The position numbers and the translations under genes were made by a program. From DASXVU01 sp963732855 (GTDB taxonomy: Archaea > Thermoplasmatota > Thermoplasmata > Methanomassiliicoccales > UBA472), in NCBI GenBank assembly GCA_963732855.1, contig CAVTBB010000002.1:248001-312000 (forward strand): 64,000 bases of DNA. Direction: 5' to 3'. Below the pieces are notes generated by a model. That model was not told the origin of the DNA and did no database searches. It saw nothing but the letters and a program-made list of their open reading frames with translations. Of the stretch, positions 18,569-31,369 are shown in pieces. Every line of letters begins with the position of its first letter. Position 1 is the first letter of the stretch.

Positions 18569-19647
18569 ATGGCAAAGTGCTTCCTGGTACTCGAAGATGG
18601 AACGGTAATGGAAGGCACTGGTTTTGGTTCCGGTAAGACCGCTTATGGCGAGGTCGTTTTCAATACCGGGATGACCGGTTATCAGGAGAGCTTGACCGAT
18701 CCCTCCTACATGGGACAGATACTCATCATGTCCTACCCGCTGATCGGCAATTACGGCGTCAACTCGGAGGACGTGGAATCGGGAAAGGTCCAGGTCCGCG
18801 GGTTCGTGGTCCGGCAGAACTGCACCGAGCCATCTGACATGTACGGCGGCAAGACCCTCGGTTCATATCTCAAACAGGAGAACGTTCCGGGCATCTCGGA
18901 CCTGGACACCAGGTCGATCATCATCAAGATCAGGGAAAGAGGGACGCTCCGCGGGGCCATCGTCTACGACGAGGACCCGAAGGAGGTCGTCAAGAGGCTT
19001 CGCACCATGCCCTACCCTTCAGACGACAACCTGGTAGGTCTGGCAAGCACAAAGGATATCATTCTTCACAAGAACGAGAGGGCCACCAAGACGGTCGCCC
19101 TGTTCGACTGTGGCGTGAAGGCCAACATCGTGCGCGAACTGCACAAACGCTTCAACGTATACCAGCTTCCCCACGATACGCCAAGGAAATTCTTCCGCGA
19201 CCACCATATCGATGGAGTGATGATCTCGAACGGACCAGGCGACCCGTCACATCCTGACCTGAAGAGCACCACCATCCGCACCGTCGCGGAGATCAAGGAT
19301 GACTACCCCATAATGGGCATCTGCATGGGCAACCAGCTCCTCGCCCTGGCGTTCGGGGGCTCCACCTACAAGATGAAGTTCGGTCACCGCGGCGCGAACC
19401 AACCAGTGAAGTACAGGAACCGGGTCTTCATCACATCCCAGAATCACGGATACGCAGTGGACCCGGAATCGATCGACGGCAGTGGACTGGTGGTCGAGCA
19501 GACCAATGTGAACGACGGCACCGTGGAGGGCATGAGACACACTGAACTTCCGATCTTCTCGGCCCAATATCACCCCGAAGCCTGTCCCGGACCGAGGGAC
19601 ACTGTGTTCCTGTTTGATGAGTTCGGAATGATGATGGAGGCGAAGAA

Positions 19648-19651
<4 letters not shown>
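18569..19651 (+). CDS. carA: Carbamoyl-phosphate synthase small (glutaminase) subunit CarA
   Basis: A 360-residue subunit that hydrolyses glutamine and passes ammonia to CarB for carbamoyl phosphate (arginine and pyrimidines). The N-terminal CarA domain has NTGMTGYQESLTDPSY. The class I amidotransferase triad is visible: the nucleophile Cys is in GICMGNQLLA and the His/Glu pair in FSAQYHPEACPGP. It overlaps carB by four bases. Confidence 0.97.
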
Positions 19652-22857
<3,206 letters not shown>

Positions 22858-22934
22858 CATCGTCCGAACGGCTGGATATGAACGATAGTTGCCTTACGGT
22901 CGATCTAGATGCCTTCTACTCCACTTTTCAATAT

Positions 22935-23136
22935 TTACGATGCCCTAACGGCAATAGCGATGACGATCATGGCCAAGCCCGATAGCTGAAGGGATGGCCA
23001 AATATGTGTCTAGTGCATTCAGTTCGTAGTCCTTAATCGATAATGGGCTAAGATATCCGAAGATGTCCATCATCAATCCGCCGAGCGACAAGCCAGATAT
23101 TAGTCCAATAGTTCTCCTCCTTCCCCTGGAACTCAT
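22935..23136 (-). CDS. Possible small two-helix membrane protein, frame broken near 22991
   Basis: From the ATG at 23136 the frame gives a basic start (MSSRGRRR), a hydrophobic segment (IGLISGLSLGGLMMDIFGYL) and then loses sense near the end. If one base of the CCC on the minus strand at 22991-22993 is skipped, the reading continues as a second hydrophobic segment, LSGLAMIVIAIAV, and stops at 22935 for a total near 66 residues. The gain of a clean second helix makes the shift credible. Family unknown; it may also be noncoding. Confidence 0.35.
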
Positions 23137-23239
23137 GTTTCGTGTACCGGGCTCGGAGTTCTTAAAAACAATCTGCGAACAGTATTGCTATATTGGGATG
23201 ATTGAAATGAGTCCAGATGTCAAAGAGATGGGCCACCCT

Positions 23240-24163
23240 TCAATCATCTAGTTGCTGAGCATCCTTGTGGACGATGTCGAGGGTTTTCTTTCTTTTCATC
23301 TCATCATAGACCACGCACAGCACGCCGAGCAGGATTAGGGCGCCTCCGAGATAGATATAAGGTGAAGGTAGTTCAGACAGAATAATCGCCGCTAGTACCG
23401 ATGCCAAAATCGGTTCCCCCAGAAGCGATGCGCTGACGAAGGGTGCGGTCACATACCTCAAAGACCAGTTGTAGACGGTATGGCCGAGTATCGTTGAAAC
23501 TCCGGCCAACAATAGGAACAGCACGAATTCCTCGACCGGATAGGGCCATATCGGCTGGTTGAGAATGAGGCAAGCCAAGAATAGGAAGGCTGCCGCGGAA
23601 AGATAGATGATGAACGCATAGGCGATCAGGTTGACCTTCTTGCGCAAGACCCGGCCGGCCAGAATGTAGATGCCCGCGAAGACCCCTCCGATCAATGCTA
23701 AAAGATTCCCGTCCCATGAGCCATCTTGAAGGGAAAACACTGAGATGAAGACCACGCCAGAGAAACCTACTGTCACCCCTATCGCCGTCCATTTTCCGGA
23801 TTCCTTGAATAGAAGGATGGAAACAGCCCCAACGAGCAAGGGGTGGGCAGTGACCAAAACGGTGGAACTGGCCACCGACGTCATTCCCAGGGATGTGATC
23901 CATGTGGCGAAATGAAGCGCAAGTATGAGCCCGACCACCAATAGCCACGACAAGGTCTTCCTGTCCAGATATTTGAACTGGGCTTCCCTGTGGATCACTG
24001 CGAAAGGCAATAACATCAGCGACGCGAACAGCATCCGGTAAGCGGCGATCACCACCGGCGGGGCATCGCTCCAGCGAATGAATATCGAAGCGAACGATAC
24101 ACTGAGTACAGCGACGGCCACACCGATATAGGGAGCAGGCGAACCCTTCAGGTCATTTGCCAT
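23240..24163 (-). CDS. EamA/DMT-superfamily transporter
   Basis: About 307 residues with ten hydrophobic segments arranged as two EamA repeats (each about 140 residues), typical of small-metabolite exporters of the drug/metabolite transporter superfamily. The start at 24163 follows the stop of the ACT-domain regulator by five bases, so the two are co-transcribed. An amino-acid or aromatic-compound substrate is suggested only by that partner. Confidence 0.88.
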   Translation of the reverse strand: MANDLKGSPAPYIGVAVAVLSVSFASIFIRWSDAPPVVIAAYRMLFASLMLLPFAVIHREAQFKYLDRKTLSWLLVVGLILALHFATWITSLGMTSVASSTVLVTAHPLLVGAVSILLFKESGKWTAIGVTVGFSGVVFISVFSLQDGSWDGNLLALIGGVFAGIYILAGRVLRKKVNLIAYAFIIYLSAAAFLFLACLILNQPIWPYPVEEFVLFLLLAGVSTILGHTVYNWSLRYVTAPFVSASLLGEPILASVLAAIILSELPSPYIYLGGALILLGVLCVVYDEMKRKKTLDIVHKDAQQLDD

Positions 24164-24168
24164 GGTGA

Positions 24169-24708
24169 TCAGTGGATGACGATCGTCTTTACGCCTCGGC
24201 AAGCTTTCAGGCTGGGTATAAGTTCAGGGGGTACTGGGCTCTCTGTTATGACATAGAGCTTCGGCTCAACGCTCAGGTCCGGATCGCCGACCAACACCTG
24301 GCGGATGCTTATCCCGGCATTGGATATGACCGTGGTGACATCAGCCACAATGCCAGTTGTGGTAGCGTTGCTCGGGATGATCTCGATCGCCGACCATCCC
24401 ATCACTGGGGCCACGTCCCTGAGCAGAAGTGTCGGCCTGAGTGCCACGAAGACCTTTGATAGTTCGGGACTGGAACCGATGGTCTCGATGGCAGCCCTGA
24501 CGATCCTGCGATCGACTCCGGCCGCCCGACCCAGGGCGACGTCCGCCACCTCCACCTCCCCACAATATATCCTTCCCTCGCTAACCCTCATGCCATTCTC
24601 TAGTAGCATCTTTGCCACCTTCGCCTGGGAAGGATAACGACCGAAGTAGTTCGCGATCTGCTTCCACATGTATGGGACAACGTTATGCTGTATGATATTG
24701 GTTATCAT
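24169..24708 (-). CDS. ACT-domain predicted regulator of amino-acid metabolism (COG2150-type)
   Basis: About 179 residues. The N-terminal part (residues 1-95) looks like a helix-turn-helix region (SQAKVAKMLLENGMRVSEGRIYCG; VADVALGRAAGVDRRIVRAAI). The C-terminal part is an ACT ligand-binding domain (GIVADVTTVISNAGISIRQVL). The frame is open to 24825, but ATG 24708 has GAGG just upstream and a TATA-like TTTATACAT near 24745. It is divergent from the aromatic superoperon, so control of that operon in response to an amino acid is a reasonable inference. It is co-transcribed with the EamA transporter. Confidence 0.8.
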   Translation of the reverse strand: MITNIIQHNVVPYMWKQIANYFGRYPSQAKVAKMLLENGMRVSEGRIYCGEVEVADVALGRAAGVDRRIVRAAIETIGSSPELSKVFVALRPTLLLRDVAPVMGWSAIEIIPSNATTTGIVADVTTVISNAGISIRQVLVGDPDLSVEPKLYVITESPVPPELIPSLKACRGVKTIVIH

Positions 24709-24884
24709 TGAACCTCTTTGAACATCGGATCTCCAAGGGAAATGTATAAACAAGGAGGCGCCAATGATGAACCGAAATCGTGTGGCATCACCCAGAGATG
24801 GGACGCATGATTGGATTCGAACCATCTTAATGGCGAAACCTACATAAGCATGCTAGATGTTGACACGGAAACTAGGGTGATACA
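24709..24884. promoter_or_regulatory. Divergent promoter region of the ACT regulator and aro superoperon
   Basis: On the minus strand TTTATACAT (about 24743-24751) is a good archaeal TATA box for the regulator. On the plus strand CTACATAAGC (about 24839-24848) could be the TATA of the aro genes, placing their transcript start near 24870. No long symmetrical operator is evident. Confidence 0.4.
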
Positions 24885-25676
24885 GTGCTTGGCAAGAGCG
24901 TAAGGATGGAGCGCATCATGGACCGGTCGACCGGGCGCGCGGTCATTGTCCCGTTGGATCACGGCATATCGATGGGGCCCATGGAAGGACTGCTGGACAT
25001 GAAGTCCACGATAGACAAGGTGTCACAGGGAGGGGCGACCGCCATTGTGTTGCACAAGGGCATTCCCCCATATAGCCACCGGTCATTTGGGCGTGACATC
25101 GGACTCATCATTCACCTTTCCGCTAGCACGAACCTCAGCCCTAACCCGAGCAAGAAAGTGCTCGTCACTTCCGTCGAGGAGACGCTGAAGATGGGGGCGG
25201 ACGCATGCTCGATACACGTCAATCTAGGCAACGACTGGGACGATCAGATGTTGTCTGACTTCGGCAATGTCAGCCGTCAATGCACCGAATGGGGCGTTCC
25301 TCTCCTGTGTATGATCTACCCGAGGGGTAAGGACGCCGCTGATGCCTACGACATCGATAAGCTCAAGCTGTGCGCGCGTGTCGCCGCCGAAATGGGCGCG
25401 GACATCGTCAAGACCAACTATACCGGGGACATTGACACCTTCCGTGAGCTGGTAAGGGGCGCACTGGCACCGGTCGTCATAGCTGGCGGCCCGAAGATCG
25501 ATTCTGACGAGAAGCTGTTGCAGATGGTACGCGATTCGGTGGACGCCGGAGGAAAAGGCGTCTCAATAGGCAGGAACATCTTCCAGCACCGGAACGTTAC
25601 CGGGATCACTAAGGCGATCTCCGCCATCGTGATCGAGGACCTGGAAGTCGAGGAAGCCATCAAACTGCTGAAGTGA
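24885..25676 (+). CDS. 2-amino-3,7-dideoxy-D-threo-hept-6-ulosonate (ADH) synthase
   Basis: A 263-residue DeoC/FbaB-type class I aldolase that starts the archaeal shikimate route. It condenses a sugar-phosphate-derived unit with aspartate semialdehyde. Seen motifs are VPLDHGISMGP near the N-terminus, the Schiff-base lysine region IVKTNYTGD, and the phosphate-binding VIAGGPK and GGKGVSIGRNIFQ. The start is GTG with AGGGTGAT at good spacing. First gene of the superoperon; asd lies in the same operon and makes one of its substrates. Confidence 0.93.
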   Translation: MLGKSVRMERIMDRSTGRAVIVPLDHGISMGPMEGLLDMKSTIDKVSQGGATAIVLHKGIPPYSHRSFGRDIGLIIHLSASTNLSPNPSKKVLVTSVEETLKMGADACSIHVNLGNDWDDQMLSDFGNVSRQCTEWGVPLLCMIYPRGKDAADAYDIDKLKLCARVAAEMGADIVKTNYTGDIDTFRELVRGALAPVVIAGGPKIDSDEKLLQMVRDSVDAGGKGVSIGRNIFQHRNVTGITKAISAIVIEDLEVEEAIKLLK

Positions 25677-25682
25677 TGTTCG

Positions 25683-26720
25683 ATGAGCGAAAAGGGCAAG
25701 ACCATCTGGGTCAGGTCCGACCACCTCGCTTCGTACGAGGAGCGGAAGAATATCGTTTCCACCGCGCTCGAGTCTGGCTATTCCACAATAATGATCAAGG
25801 CAGAGGACAAGGAGCTCAAACGTCTGGGACGTTTCGAGGCCATCGAGGTGAACGGCAGCGACCTGTTCCTGGAAGGGGAGAGGATCGGGGCCGTCGTGAC
25901 CATCGATCACCCGGAGGACCTGGCCAAGGCGTCCGCCCTCAAGGGCAAGGTGGCTAACGTTCTCATAGCCGCCAACGATTGGAAGATCATCCCACTGGAG
26001 AACCTCATCGCAGAGTTCCAGAGATCAAAGACCAGAATACTGGCCGGAGCGACGACGCCGGAAGAGGCCAAAGTTTTCTTGAAGACCCTGGAGGTTGGGG
26101 TAGATGGCATCGTCATCGAACCAAAGGACGCTTCATCGATCAAGGACTTCAAGGATCTGACACAGAGCGAAAGACCGAAACTAGCGCTAACCGCCGTCAA
26201 GGTCACACGTATCGTTCCGGTGAACGTCGGCGATCGCGTTTGTCTCGATACCTGCTCGTTGCTGCGCATCGGCGAGGGCATGCTGGTAGGTTCCCAATCA
26301 AATTGTCTGTTCCTCATACAATCGGAGGCGATGGAGAGCGAGTACGTGGCCGCCAGACCGTTCCGGGTGAACGCTGGTGCCGTGCATGCGTACGTTCTCA
26401 CCGCTGATGGCAAGACCAAGTACCTTTCCGAGGTGAAAAGCGGCGAGGAGGTCATGGCGGTCGATACCGGGGGAAATAGCCGCTCGGTCGTGGTGGGCCG
26501 TTCTAAGATAGAGGTGCGACCGCTGCTCTTGGTGGAGGTCGAGACGGAAGGAAAGAAGTTCACCACCATCCTGCAGAACGCGGAGACCATACGCCTCTGC
26601 ACACCGGCAGGGGCAGTCTCGATATCTGAGCTCAAGGTGGGTCAAGAGGTCTTTGTCCGCCTAGAACAGGGGGGAAGGCATTTTGGACATGCCATCAAAG
26701 AGACCATAACGGAGAGATGA
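25683..26720 (+). CDS. 3-Dehydroquinate synthase II (archaeal type)
   Basis: A 345-residue enzyme that oxidatively deaminates and cyclises the ADH synthase product to 3-dehydroquinate, using NAD. It is unrelated to bacterial AroB. Family features are the N-terminal IWVRSD block, VDGIVIEPKD in the middle, the VGDRVCLDTCSLLRIGEGMLVGS region and the SEYVAARPFRVNAGAVHAYV segment. It follows ADH synthase by 6 bases and overlaps the next gene (ATGA). Confidence 0.95.
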   Translation: MSEKGKTIWVRSDHLASYEERKNIVSTALESGYSTIMIKAEDKELKRLGRFEAIEVNGSDLFLEGERIGAVVTIDHPEDLAKASALKGKVANVLIAANDWKIIPLENLIAEFQRSKTRILAGATTPEEAKVFLKTLEVGVDGIVIEPKDASSIKDFKDLTQSERPKLALTAVKVTRIVPVNVGDRVCLDTCSLLRIGEGMLVGSQSNCLFLIQSEAMESEYVAARPFRVNAGAVHAYVLTADGKTKYLSEVKSGEEVMAVDTGGNSRSVVVGRSKIEVRPLLLVEVETEGKKFTTILQNAETIRLCTPAGAVSISELKVGQEVFVRLEQGGRHFGHAIKETITER

Positions 26721-28177
26721 TGCAACACTGCGTATCGATCATCGAGACCGGGCTGGACGAAGCCATAGAGGCATCGCGGAAAGCGGTCGGCATGGGCGCG
26801 GACCTGATCGAGATCCGTTTCGACTATTTCACCCAACTTCCCCGGGACTTTTCCCGTTTCAAGGAGTTCCAGATCCCCAAGATCGCAACGCTCAGGTCCG
26901 TCACCCAAGGCGGCAAGTATACTGGCAAGGATGATATCAAGCTGAAATTTCTGGTCAGGGCATACAACGGAGCGTTCGACTTCATCGACATGGAGGATGA
27001 CTTCCCGCTGCTGCATCATAGGGACCTGGACGGAATCAGGATCATCGTCTCCTCGCACCTCTTCGACTCCAGCCCGAGAATGATGACCGTGGTCGACCGC
27101 CTGGTCGCAAATGGCTCCAAGGGTGACACGCCCAAGGTCGTTTACAAGACCGAGACGCTCACAGACGTGGCATCGCTGGTCTCGGCGGGAAAACTGTACT
27201 CGCTGGCGGAAAGGAAGTTCGCGCTGATCGGAATGGGACCGCTAGGTAGCATAACCCGGGTGTGCGCCAACCGATTCGGCGCCAGTCTCACCTATGTCTC
27301 GCTCGAAGCGGGCAAGGAAGCGGCACCCGGCCAGATCGATCTGGCCACAATGAAATGGCTGGGCAATCGGGCCATCATCACCGGGATAATCGGCCATCCG
27401 CTGGAGCACACCGTCTCTCCGGCCATGCACAACGCCGCTTTCAGGGCGCTCCATGTCCCAGGCATGTACTTCAAGCTCCCGACTGCCCCGGTGGAACTGG
27501 ATTCGGTCGCCCAGATGATGGTCGACCTGGACATGCGTGGGTTGAACGTCACGATACCTCACAAGGAATCGATCATCGCTCATCTCGACCGTCTCGACAT
27601 TGACGCGCTGAAGGTCGGCGCTGTCAACACCATCATCAATGACAAGGGAAAGCTCATTGGCAGTAACACCGACCTCTACGGGGTGGCCAAATCGTTCGAA
27701 CTGGCTAACTTCGATTCCAGGGACAAGGATGTTCTCGTGGTCGGAGCCGGAGGGGCATCCAGGGCAGTATGCGCCTACCTCAGCGGAGCGGGTGCGAAAG
27801 TCAAGATCACCAATCGTACCAACACCAAGGCGGCCTCATTGGCGGAGAAGTTCGACAATGTGACCGCCGTGGAGTTCGACTCCCTGGCGAAGGGCAAGTA
27901 CGACGCCATCGTCAATTGCACGCCAATCGGTATGAAGGGGTTCCCGAACGATATCCCCGTTCCGGCAGAGACGATACAGAAGGGGATGCTGGTCCTGGAC
28001 ACCATCTACAACCCGGAGATCACCATGTTGTTGGAGGTGGCCAAGGAGAAGGGTGCACAACCTGTCTCGGGCAAGGATATGCTGATCTACCAGGCCATGA
28101 AAGCCTTCGAACTATGGACGGGCAAGGCCCCAGAATACGAGGTGATGGAGCGGGCCTTCAGGGAGGCGCTCCCATGA
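26717..28177 (+). CDS. aroDE: Fused 3-dehydroquinate dehydratase (type I) - shikimate dehydrogenase
   Basis: A 486-residue bifunctional protein. Residues 1-215 are a type I dehydroquinase barrel: EIRFDY, the Schiff-base lysine in VVYKTET, and ALIGMGPLG. Residues about 218-486 are shikimate dehydrogenase: GIIGHPLEHTVSPAMHN, NVTIPHKE with the catalytic lysine, NTD, the NADP loop VVGAGGASRA and NRT. The fusion passes dehydroshikimate between consecutive steps. Overlaps both neighbours by four bases. Confidence 0.95.
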   Translation: MMQHCVSIIETGLDEAIEASRKAVGMGADLIEIRFDYFTQLPRDFSRFKEFQIPKIATLRSVTQGGKYTGKDDIKLKFLVRAYNGAFDFIDMEDDFPLLHHRDLDGIRIIVSSHLFDSSPRMMTVVDRLVANGSKGDTPKVVYKTETLTDVASLVSAGKLYSLAERKFALIGMGPLGSITRVCANRFGASLTYVSLEAGKEAAPGQIDLATMKWLGNRAIITGIIGHPLEHTVSPAMHNAAFRALHVPGMYFKLPTAPVELDSVAQMMVDLDMRGLNVTIPHKESIIAHLDRLDIDALKVGAVNTIINDKGKLIGSNTDLYGVAKSFELANFDSRDKDVLVVGAGGASRAVCAYLSGAGAKVKITNRTNTKAASLAEKFDNVTAVEFDSLAKGKYDAIVNCTPIGMKGFPNDIPVPAETIQKGMLVLDTIYNPEITMLLEVAKEKGAQPVSGKDMLIYQAMKAFELWTGKAPEYEVMERAFREALP

Positions 28178-29031
28178 ACCGGACCGGAAAAGGAATGTCG
28201 CACGGGGCGGCCACGATCGTCAATGCCATCGCGACCGGCAAGGGAGCGGCTTTCGGCATCAACCTGAGGACATGGGCCGAGGTGAAACTGAACGATTCCT
28301 CGCAGGTCGACGTTACCATCGAAGGATTCACCGGAGAACCGACCAAGCTAATCGAGAACTGTTTTCGAACGGTGGCGGACAAGCTCAGCCCGGGGGAGAG
28401 GCTAGGCGCAGAGATCGTCACACGCTCCGAGATCCCTGTATCCCGGGGGCTGAAGAGCAGCAGCGCGGCCGCCAACGCCGTGATCATGGCGACGCTGGAT
28501 GCTCTCGATGAGACCATCGAACCGATGTACGCGATACGTCTAGGCACCAAATGCGCGATCGAGGCGGGCGTATCGATCACCGGGGCGTTCGACGATGCCT
28601 GCGCTTCCTGGCTGGGTGGAGCGGTTATCACGGATAACCGGAAGAACGAATTGCTGAAAAGGGAACGGATGGACTCGAACCTGAAAGTGGTCATCCACGT
28701 CCCGCCGTTCCAGACCCGGAAGGCAGGACTTCCCCGCTCTCGGATATCTGCAGTGGCGGACATCGCCGAGATGGCGTTCCAGATGGCGCTGAAGGGCGAT
28801 TACCTCGGTGCCATGAAGCTCAATGGACTGTGCTATGCTTCAGCGCTGAAGGTGGACCAGGACATCGCATTCACGGCGCTCGAGCTCGGCGCTAGATCGG
28901 CTGGACTTTCCGGAACAGGGCCGGCGACCGCCATCCTGGTCGATTCCGACAAGCTCGAAAAATTCCTATCTGACATAAAATCCACCAAAGACTTCATAAT
29001 AACCGACATATTCAACGGTGCGAACGCATGA
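28174..29031 (+). CDS. Archaeal shikimate kinase (GHMP kinase family)
   Basis: About 285 residues; phosphorylates shikimate. It is a GHMP kinase, unrelated to bacterial AroK. It has the N-terminal NAIATGKGAAFGI motif, the ATP loop SRGLKSSSAAANA and the C-terminal GLSGTGPA. The frame is open far upstream inside aroDE, but the ATG at 28174 overlaps the aroDE stop (ATGA) and is preceded by GGGAGG, so it is the real start. Confidence 0.95.
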   Translation: MNRTGKGMSHGAATIVNAIATGKGAAFGINLRTWAEVKLNDSSQVDVTIEGFTGEPTKLIENCFRTVADKLSPGERLGAEIVTRSEIPVSRGLKSSSAAANAVIMATLDALDETIEPMYAIRLGTKCAIEAGVSITGAFDDACASWLGGAVITDNRKNELLKRERMDSNLKVVIHVPPFQTRKAGLPRSRISAVADIAEMAFQMALKGDYLGAMKLNGLCYASALKVDQDIAFTALELGARSAGLSGTGPATAILVDSDKLEKFLSDIKSTKDFIITDIFNGANA

Positions 29032-30293
29032 GATTACTGGTCAAGTCGTCGGAGATCGAGGGGACTCTATCCGCCTCCCCGTCGAAAAGCTACACGCACC
29101 GAGCGATGGTGCTGGGCTTGCTCGGCGACGGGACCTCCAGGCTTGATAACGTTCTTCTCGGCGGGGATACTCTGGCCACTCTCAATGCGGTCAGGAAACT
29201 GGGCGGCTCGGTGGCGTTCGAAGGTGAACGATGCGTCATTGGAGGGGGCCGCCTGACCTGTCCGGACGACGTGATCAACACCGAGAACTCCGGAACCACC
29301 ATAAGGATCATGACTGGGATCGCTTCACTGCTCCCTTACCATACCGTGCTCACCGGAGACGATTCCATAAGGCGCAGGCCAATGCAACCGCTGATCTCGG
29401 CATTGACCGAGCTGGGGGTAGAATGTTGCTCTACGCGGGGCAACGGCCTTGCCCCCCTTATCGTCCGGGGACCGAACGCCGGAAGCGAGACCCACATCCA
29501 AGGGGACATCAGTTCCCAGTTCATCTCCTCGCTCCTGCTCTCATCACCGCTGAAGGAAGTGGACACGGACATACACATCACCACCGAGCTCAAGTCCAGA
29601 CCTTATGTCGAGATCACCATGGACATGATGTCCCGTTTCGGCGTCCATTGCTCCGAATCGGACAGTACCTTTCACGTGCCCGGAGGTCAGATCTACCAGG
29701 CGAGGGACTACATCGTCCCGGGGGACTTCTCATCGGCCGCGTTCCCGCTCGCCGCAGGGGCACTTGCCGGCAGGACGACCATCACCAATCTGGACCCCAA
29801 GGACAGACAGGGGGACAGGATCTTCGTCGACATCCTCAAGCGATTCGGGGCGAACGTAAAGCAGAGCGAAGGCACAGTCTCCGTGAGCTCGGCCTCGCTC
29901 CAGGGGATGGAGATCGACCTGGGGGATGCACCTGACCTCTTTCCGATCGTCGCAGTGGTGGCGACCCAGGCGAAGGGCGTCACCACGATCACCAACGCCG
30001 AGCATGTCCGTTACAAGGAGAGCGACCGCATCAACTCCACGGTAAAGTTCCTGACCGATATGGGCGCCAAGGTAGAAGAGACGCAGGATGGCTGCGTGAT
30101 CCGGGGACCATGCGCCTTGAGAGGAACGCAGGTCTACCCACTCGCCGACCACCGGATCCTCATGGCGGCCGCGGTGGCGGCGCTGGTGGCAAAAGGAGAG
30201 ACCGTCATCGGAGACGGGGACTGCTTCAGCATTTCATACCCCGGTTTCGTAAAGGACATGGTGCGGCTCGGGGCGTCAATGGAGGTGCAGTGA
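29028..30293 (+). CDS. aroA: EPSP synthase AroA (3-phosphoshikimate 1-carboxyvinyltransferase)
   Basis: A 421-residue two-domain transferase joining phosphoenolpyruvate and shikimate 3-phosphate. It has SPSKSYTHRAMVLGLLGDG near the start with the substrate lysine, ENSGTTIRIMTG, DDSIRRRPMQPL, the SSQFISSLLLSSP segment, and C-terminal RYKESDRI and DHRILMAAAVAAL. Every expected block is intact. Overlaps the kinase and aroC genes. Confidence 0.97.
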   Translation: MRLLVKSSEIEGTLSASPSKSYTHRAMVLGLLGDGTSRLDNVLLGGDTLATLNAVRKLGGSVAFEGERCVIGGGRLTCPDDVINTENSGTTIRIMTGIASLLPYHTVLTGDDSIRRRPMQPLISALTELGVECCSTRGNGLAPLIVRGPNAGSETHIQGDISSQFISSLLLSSPLKEVDTDIHITTELKSRPYVEITMDMMSRFGVHCSESDSTFHVPGGQIYQARDYIVPGDFSSAAFPLAAGALAGRTTITNLDPKDRQGDRIFVDILKRFGANVKQSEGTVSVSSASLQGMEIDLGDAPDLFPIVAVVATQAKGVTTITNAEHVRYKESDRINSTVKFLTDMGAKVEETQDGCVIRGPCALRGTQVYPLADHRILMAAAVAALVAKGETVIGDGDCFSISYPGFVKDMVRLGASMEVQ

Positions 30294-31369
30294 TGAACAC
30301 GATCGGTCACACTTTCAGGATCACATTGTTCGGCTCGTCCCACGGGGACGCGGTAGGCTGCGTGCTGGACGGAGTCCCACCGGGACTGGCCATCGACGTT
30401 AAGGCGGTGCAGAGGGAAGTGGATCTGCGCAAACCGTCGGAGGGCATCGGAACACCGCGCAAGGAAGAGGACATCGTCGAGATCATCTCCGGGGTCAGGG
30501 ACGGAAGGGCATCTGGAACCCCTCTCACCATCTTCATCCGCAATGAGAACCGGGACAGCGAGAAGTACAAACGGTTCAAGGACGTCCCCCGACCCGGCCA
30601 CGCCGATATGACCCAGGTGTCGAAGTACGGACAGTGCGTGGACATCCGCGGGGGAGGCCAGTTCTCCGGCCGCATGACCGCCCCGCTGGTCGCCGCCGGC
30701 GCCATCGCAAGGGCGCTGCTCTCGGACCTGGGGATCGAGATAGCCGCCTACACGCAGAGCATCGGAAAGGTCGTGGACGTCAAGGAGCACTCCATCCAGG
30801 AGATAATCTCCCGGGCGAAGGGCAATGATGTCCGGGCGGCGAACGAGGAGGTGGCGGAGACGATGCGCAAGGAGATCCTCGAGACATGCGAGGACAACGA
30901 CAGCGTAGGCGGCGTGGTCAGCTGCATCTGCGACGGCATCCCGGTCGGACTGGGAGAGCCGTTCTTCGACACGGTGGAAGGGGAACTTTCCAAGATCATG
31001 TTCGCCATCCCGGCGGTAAAGGGCATCGAGTTCGGCGCCGGGTTCCGGGCGGCATGCATGCGAGGTTCCGAGCACAACGACCCGTTCGTGGTCGTCGACG
31101 GAAGGTTGCGAACGGCCAAGAACGACGCTGGAGGCGTCCTAGGCGGCATTTCCAACGGCATGCCGATCACTTTCCGAGTGGCATTCAAGCCTACCGCTTC
31201 CATTGCCAAAGAGCAGCACAGCGTCGACCGCAAGACAATGGAAGAGACAGATATCAAGATCGAGGGGAGGCACGACCCCTGCATCGTGCCGAGAGCGGTC
31301 ATCGTGGTCGAGGCCGCCGCCGCACTGGTATTGGCGGATCTATGCGTGAGGGGTGGTTTCGTTGACTGA
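30293..31369 (+). CDS. aroC: Chorismate synthase AroC
   Basis: A 358-residue FMN-dependent enzyme that makes chorismate from EPSP. It has GHTFRITLFGSSHGDAVG at the start, RPGHADMTQVSKYG, DIRGGGQFSGRMTAPLVAAGAIA, and the C-terminal EGRHDPCIVPRAV. The start is the ATG overlapping the aroA stop by one base (TGATG); the frame is open further upstream but that part is antisense-like noise. Confidence 0.97.
   Translation: MNTIGHTFRITLFGSSHGDAVGCVLDGVPPGLAIDVKAVQREVDLRKPSEGIGTPRKEEDIVEIISGVRDGRASGTPLTIFIRNENRDSEKYKRFKDVPRPGHADMTQVSKYGQCVDIRGGGQFSGRMTAPLVAAGAIARALLSDLGIEIAAYTQSIGKVVDVKEHSIQEIISRAKGNDVRAANEEVAETMRKEILETCEDNDSVGGVVSCICDGIPVGLGEPFFDTVEGELSKIMFAIPAVKGIEFGAGFRAACMRGSEHNDPFVVVDGRLRTAKNDAGGVLGGISNGMPITFRVAFKPTASIAKEQHSVDRKTMEETDIKIEGRHDPCIVPRAVIVVEAAAALVLADLCVRGGFVD

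Noticed and set aside
23137..23239. Gene between the small membrane protein and the EamA transporter
   Set aside because: Only about 100 bases with no start plus ribosome site; probably the terminator and promoter area.
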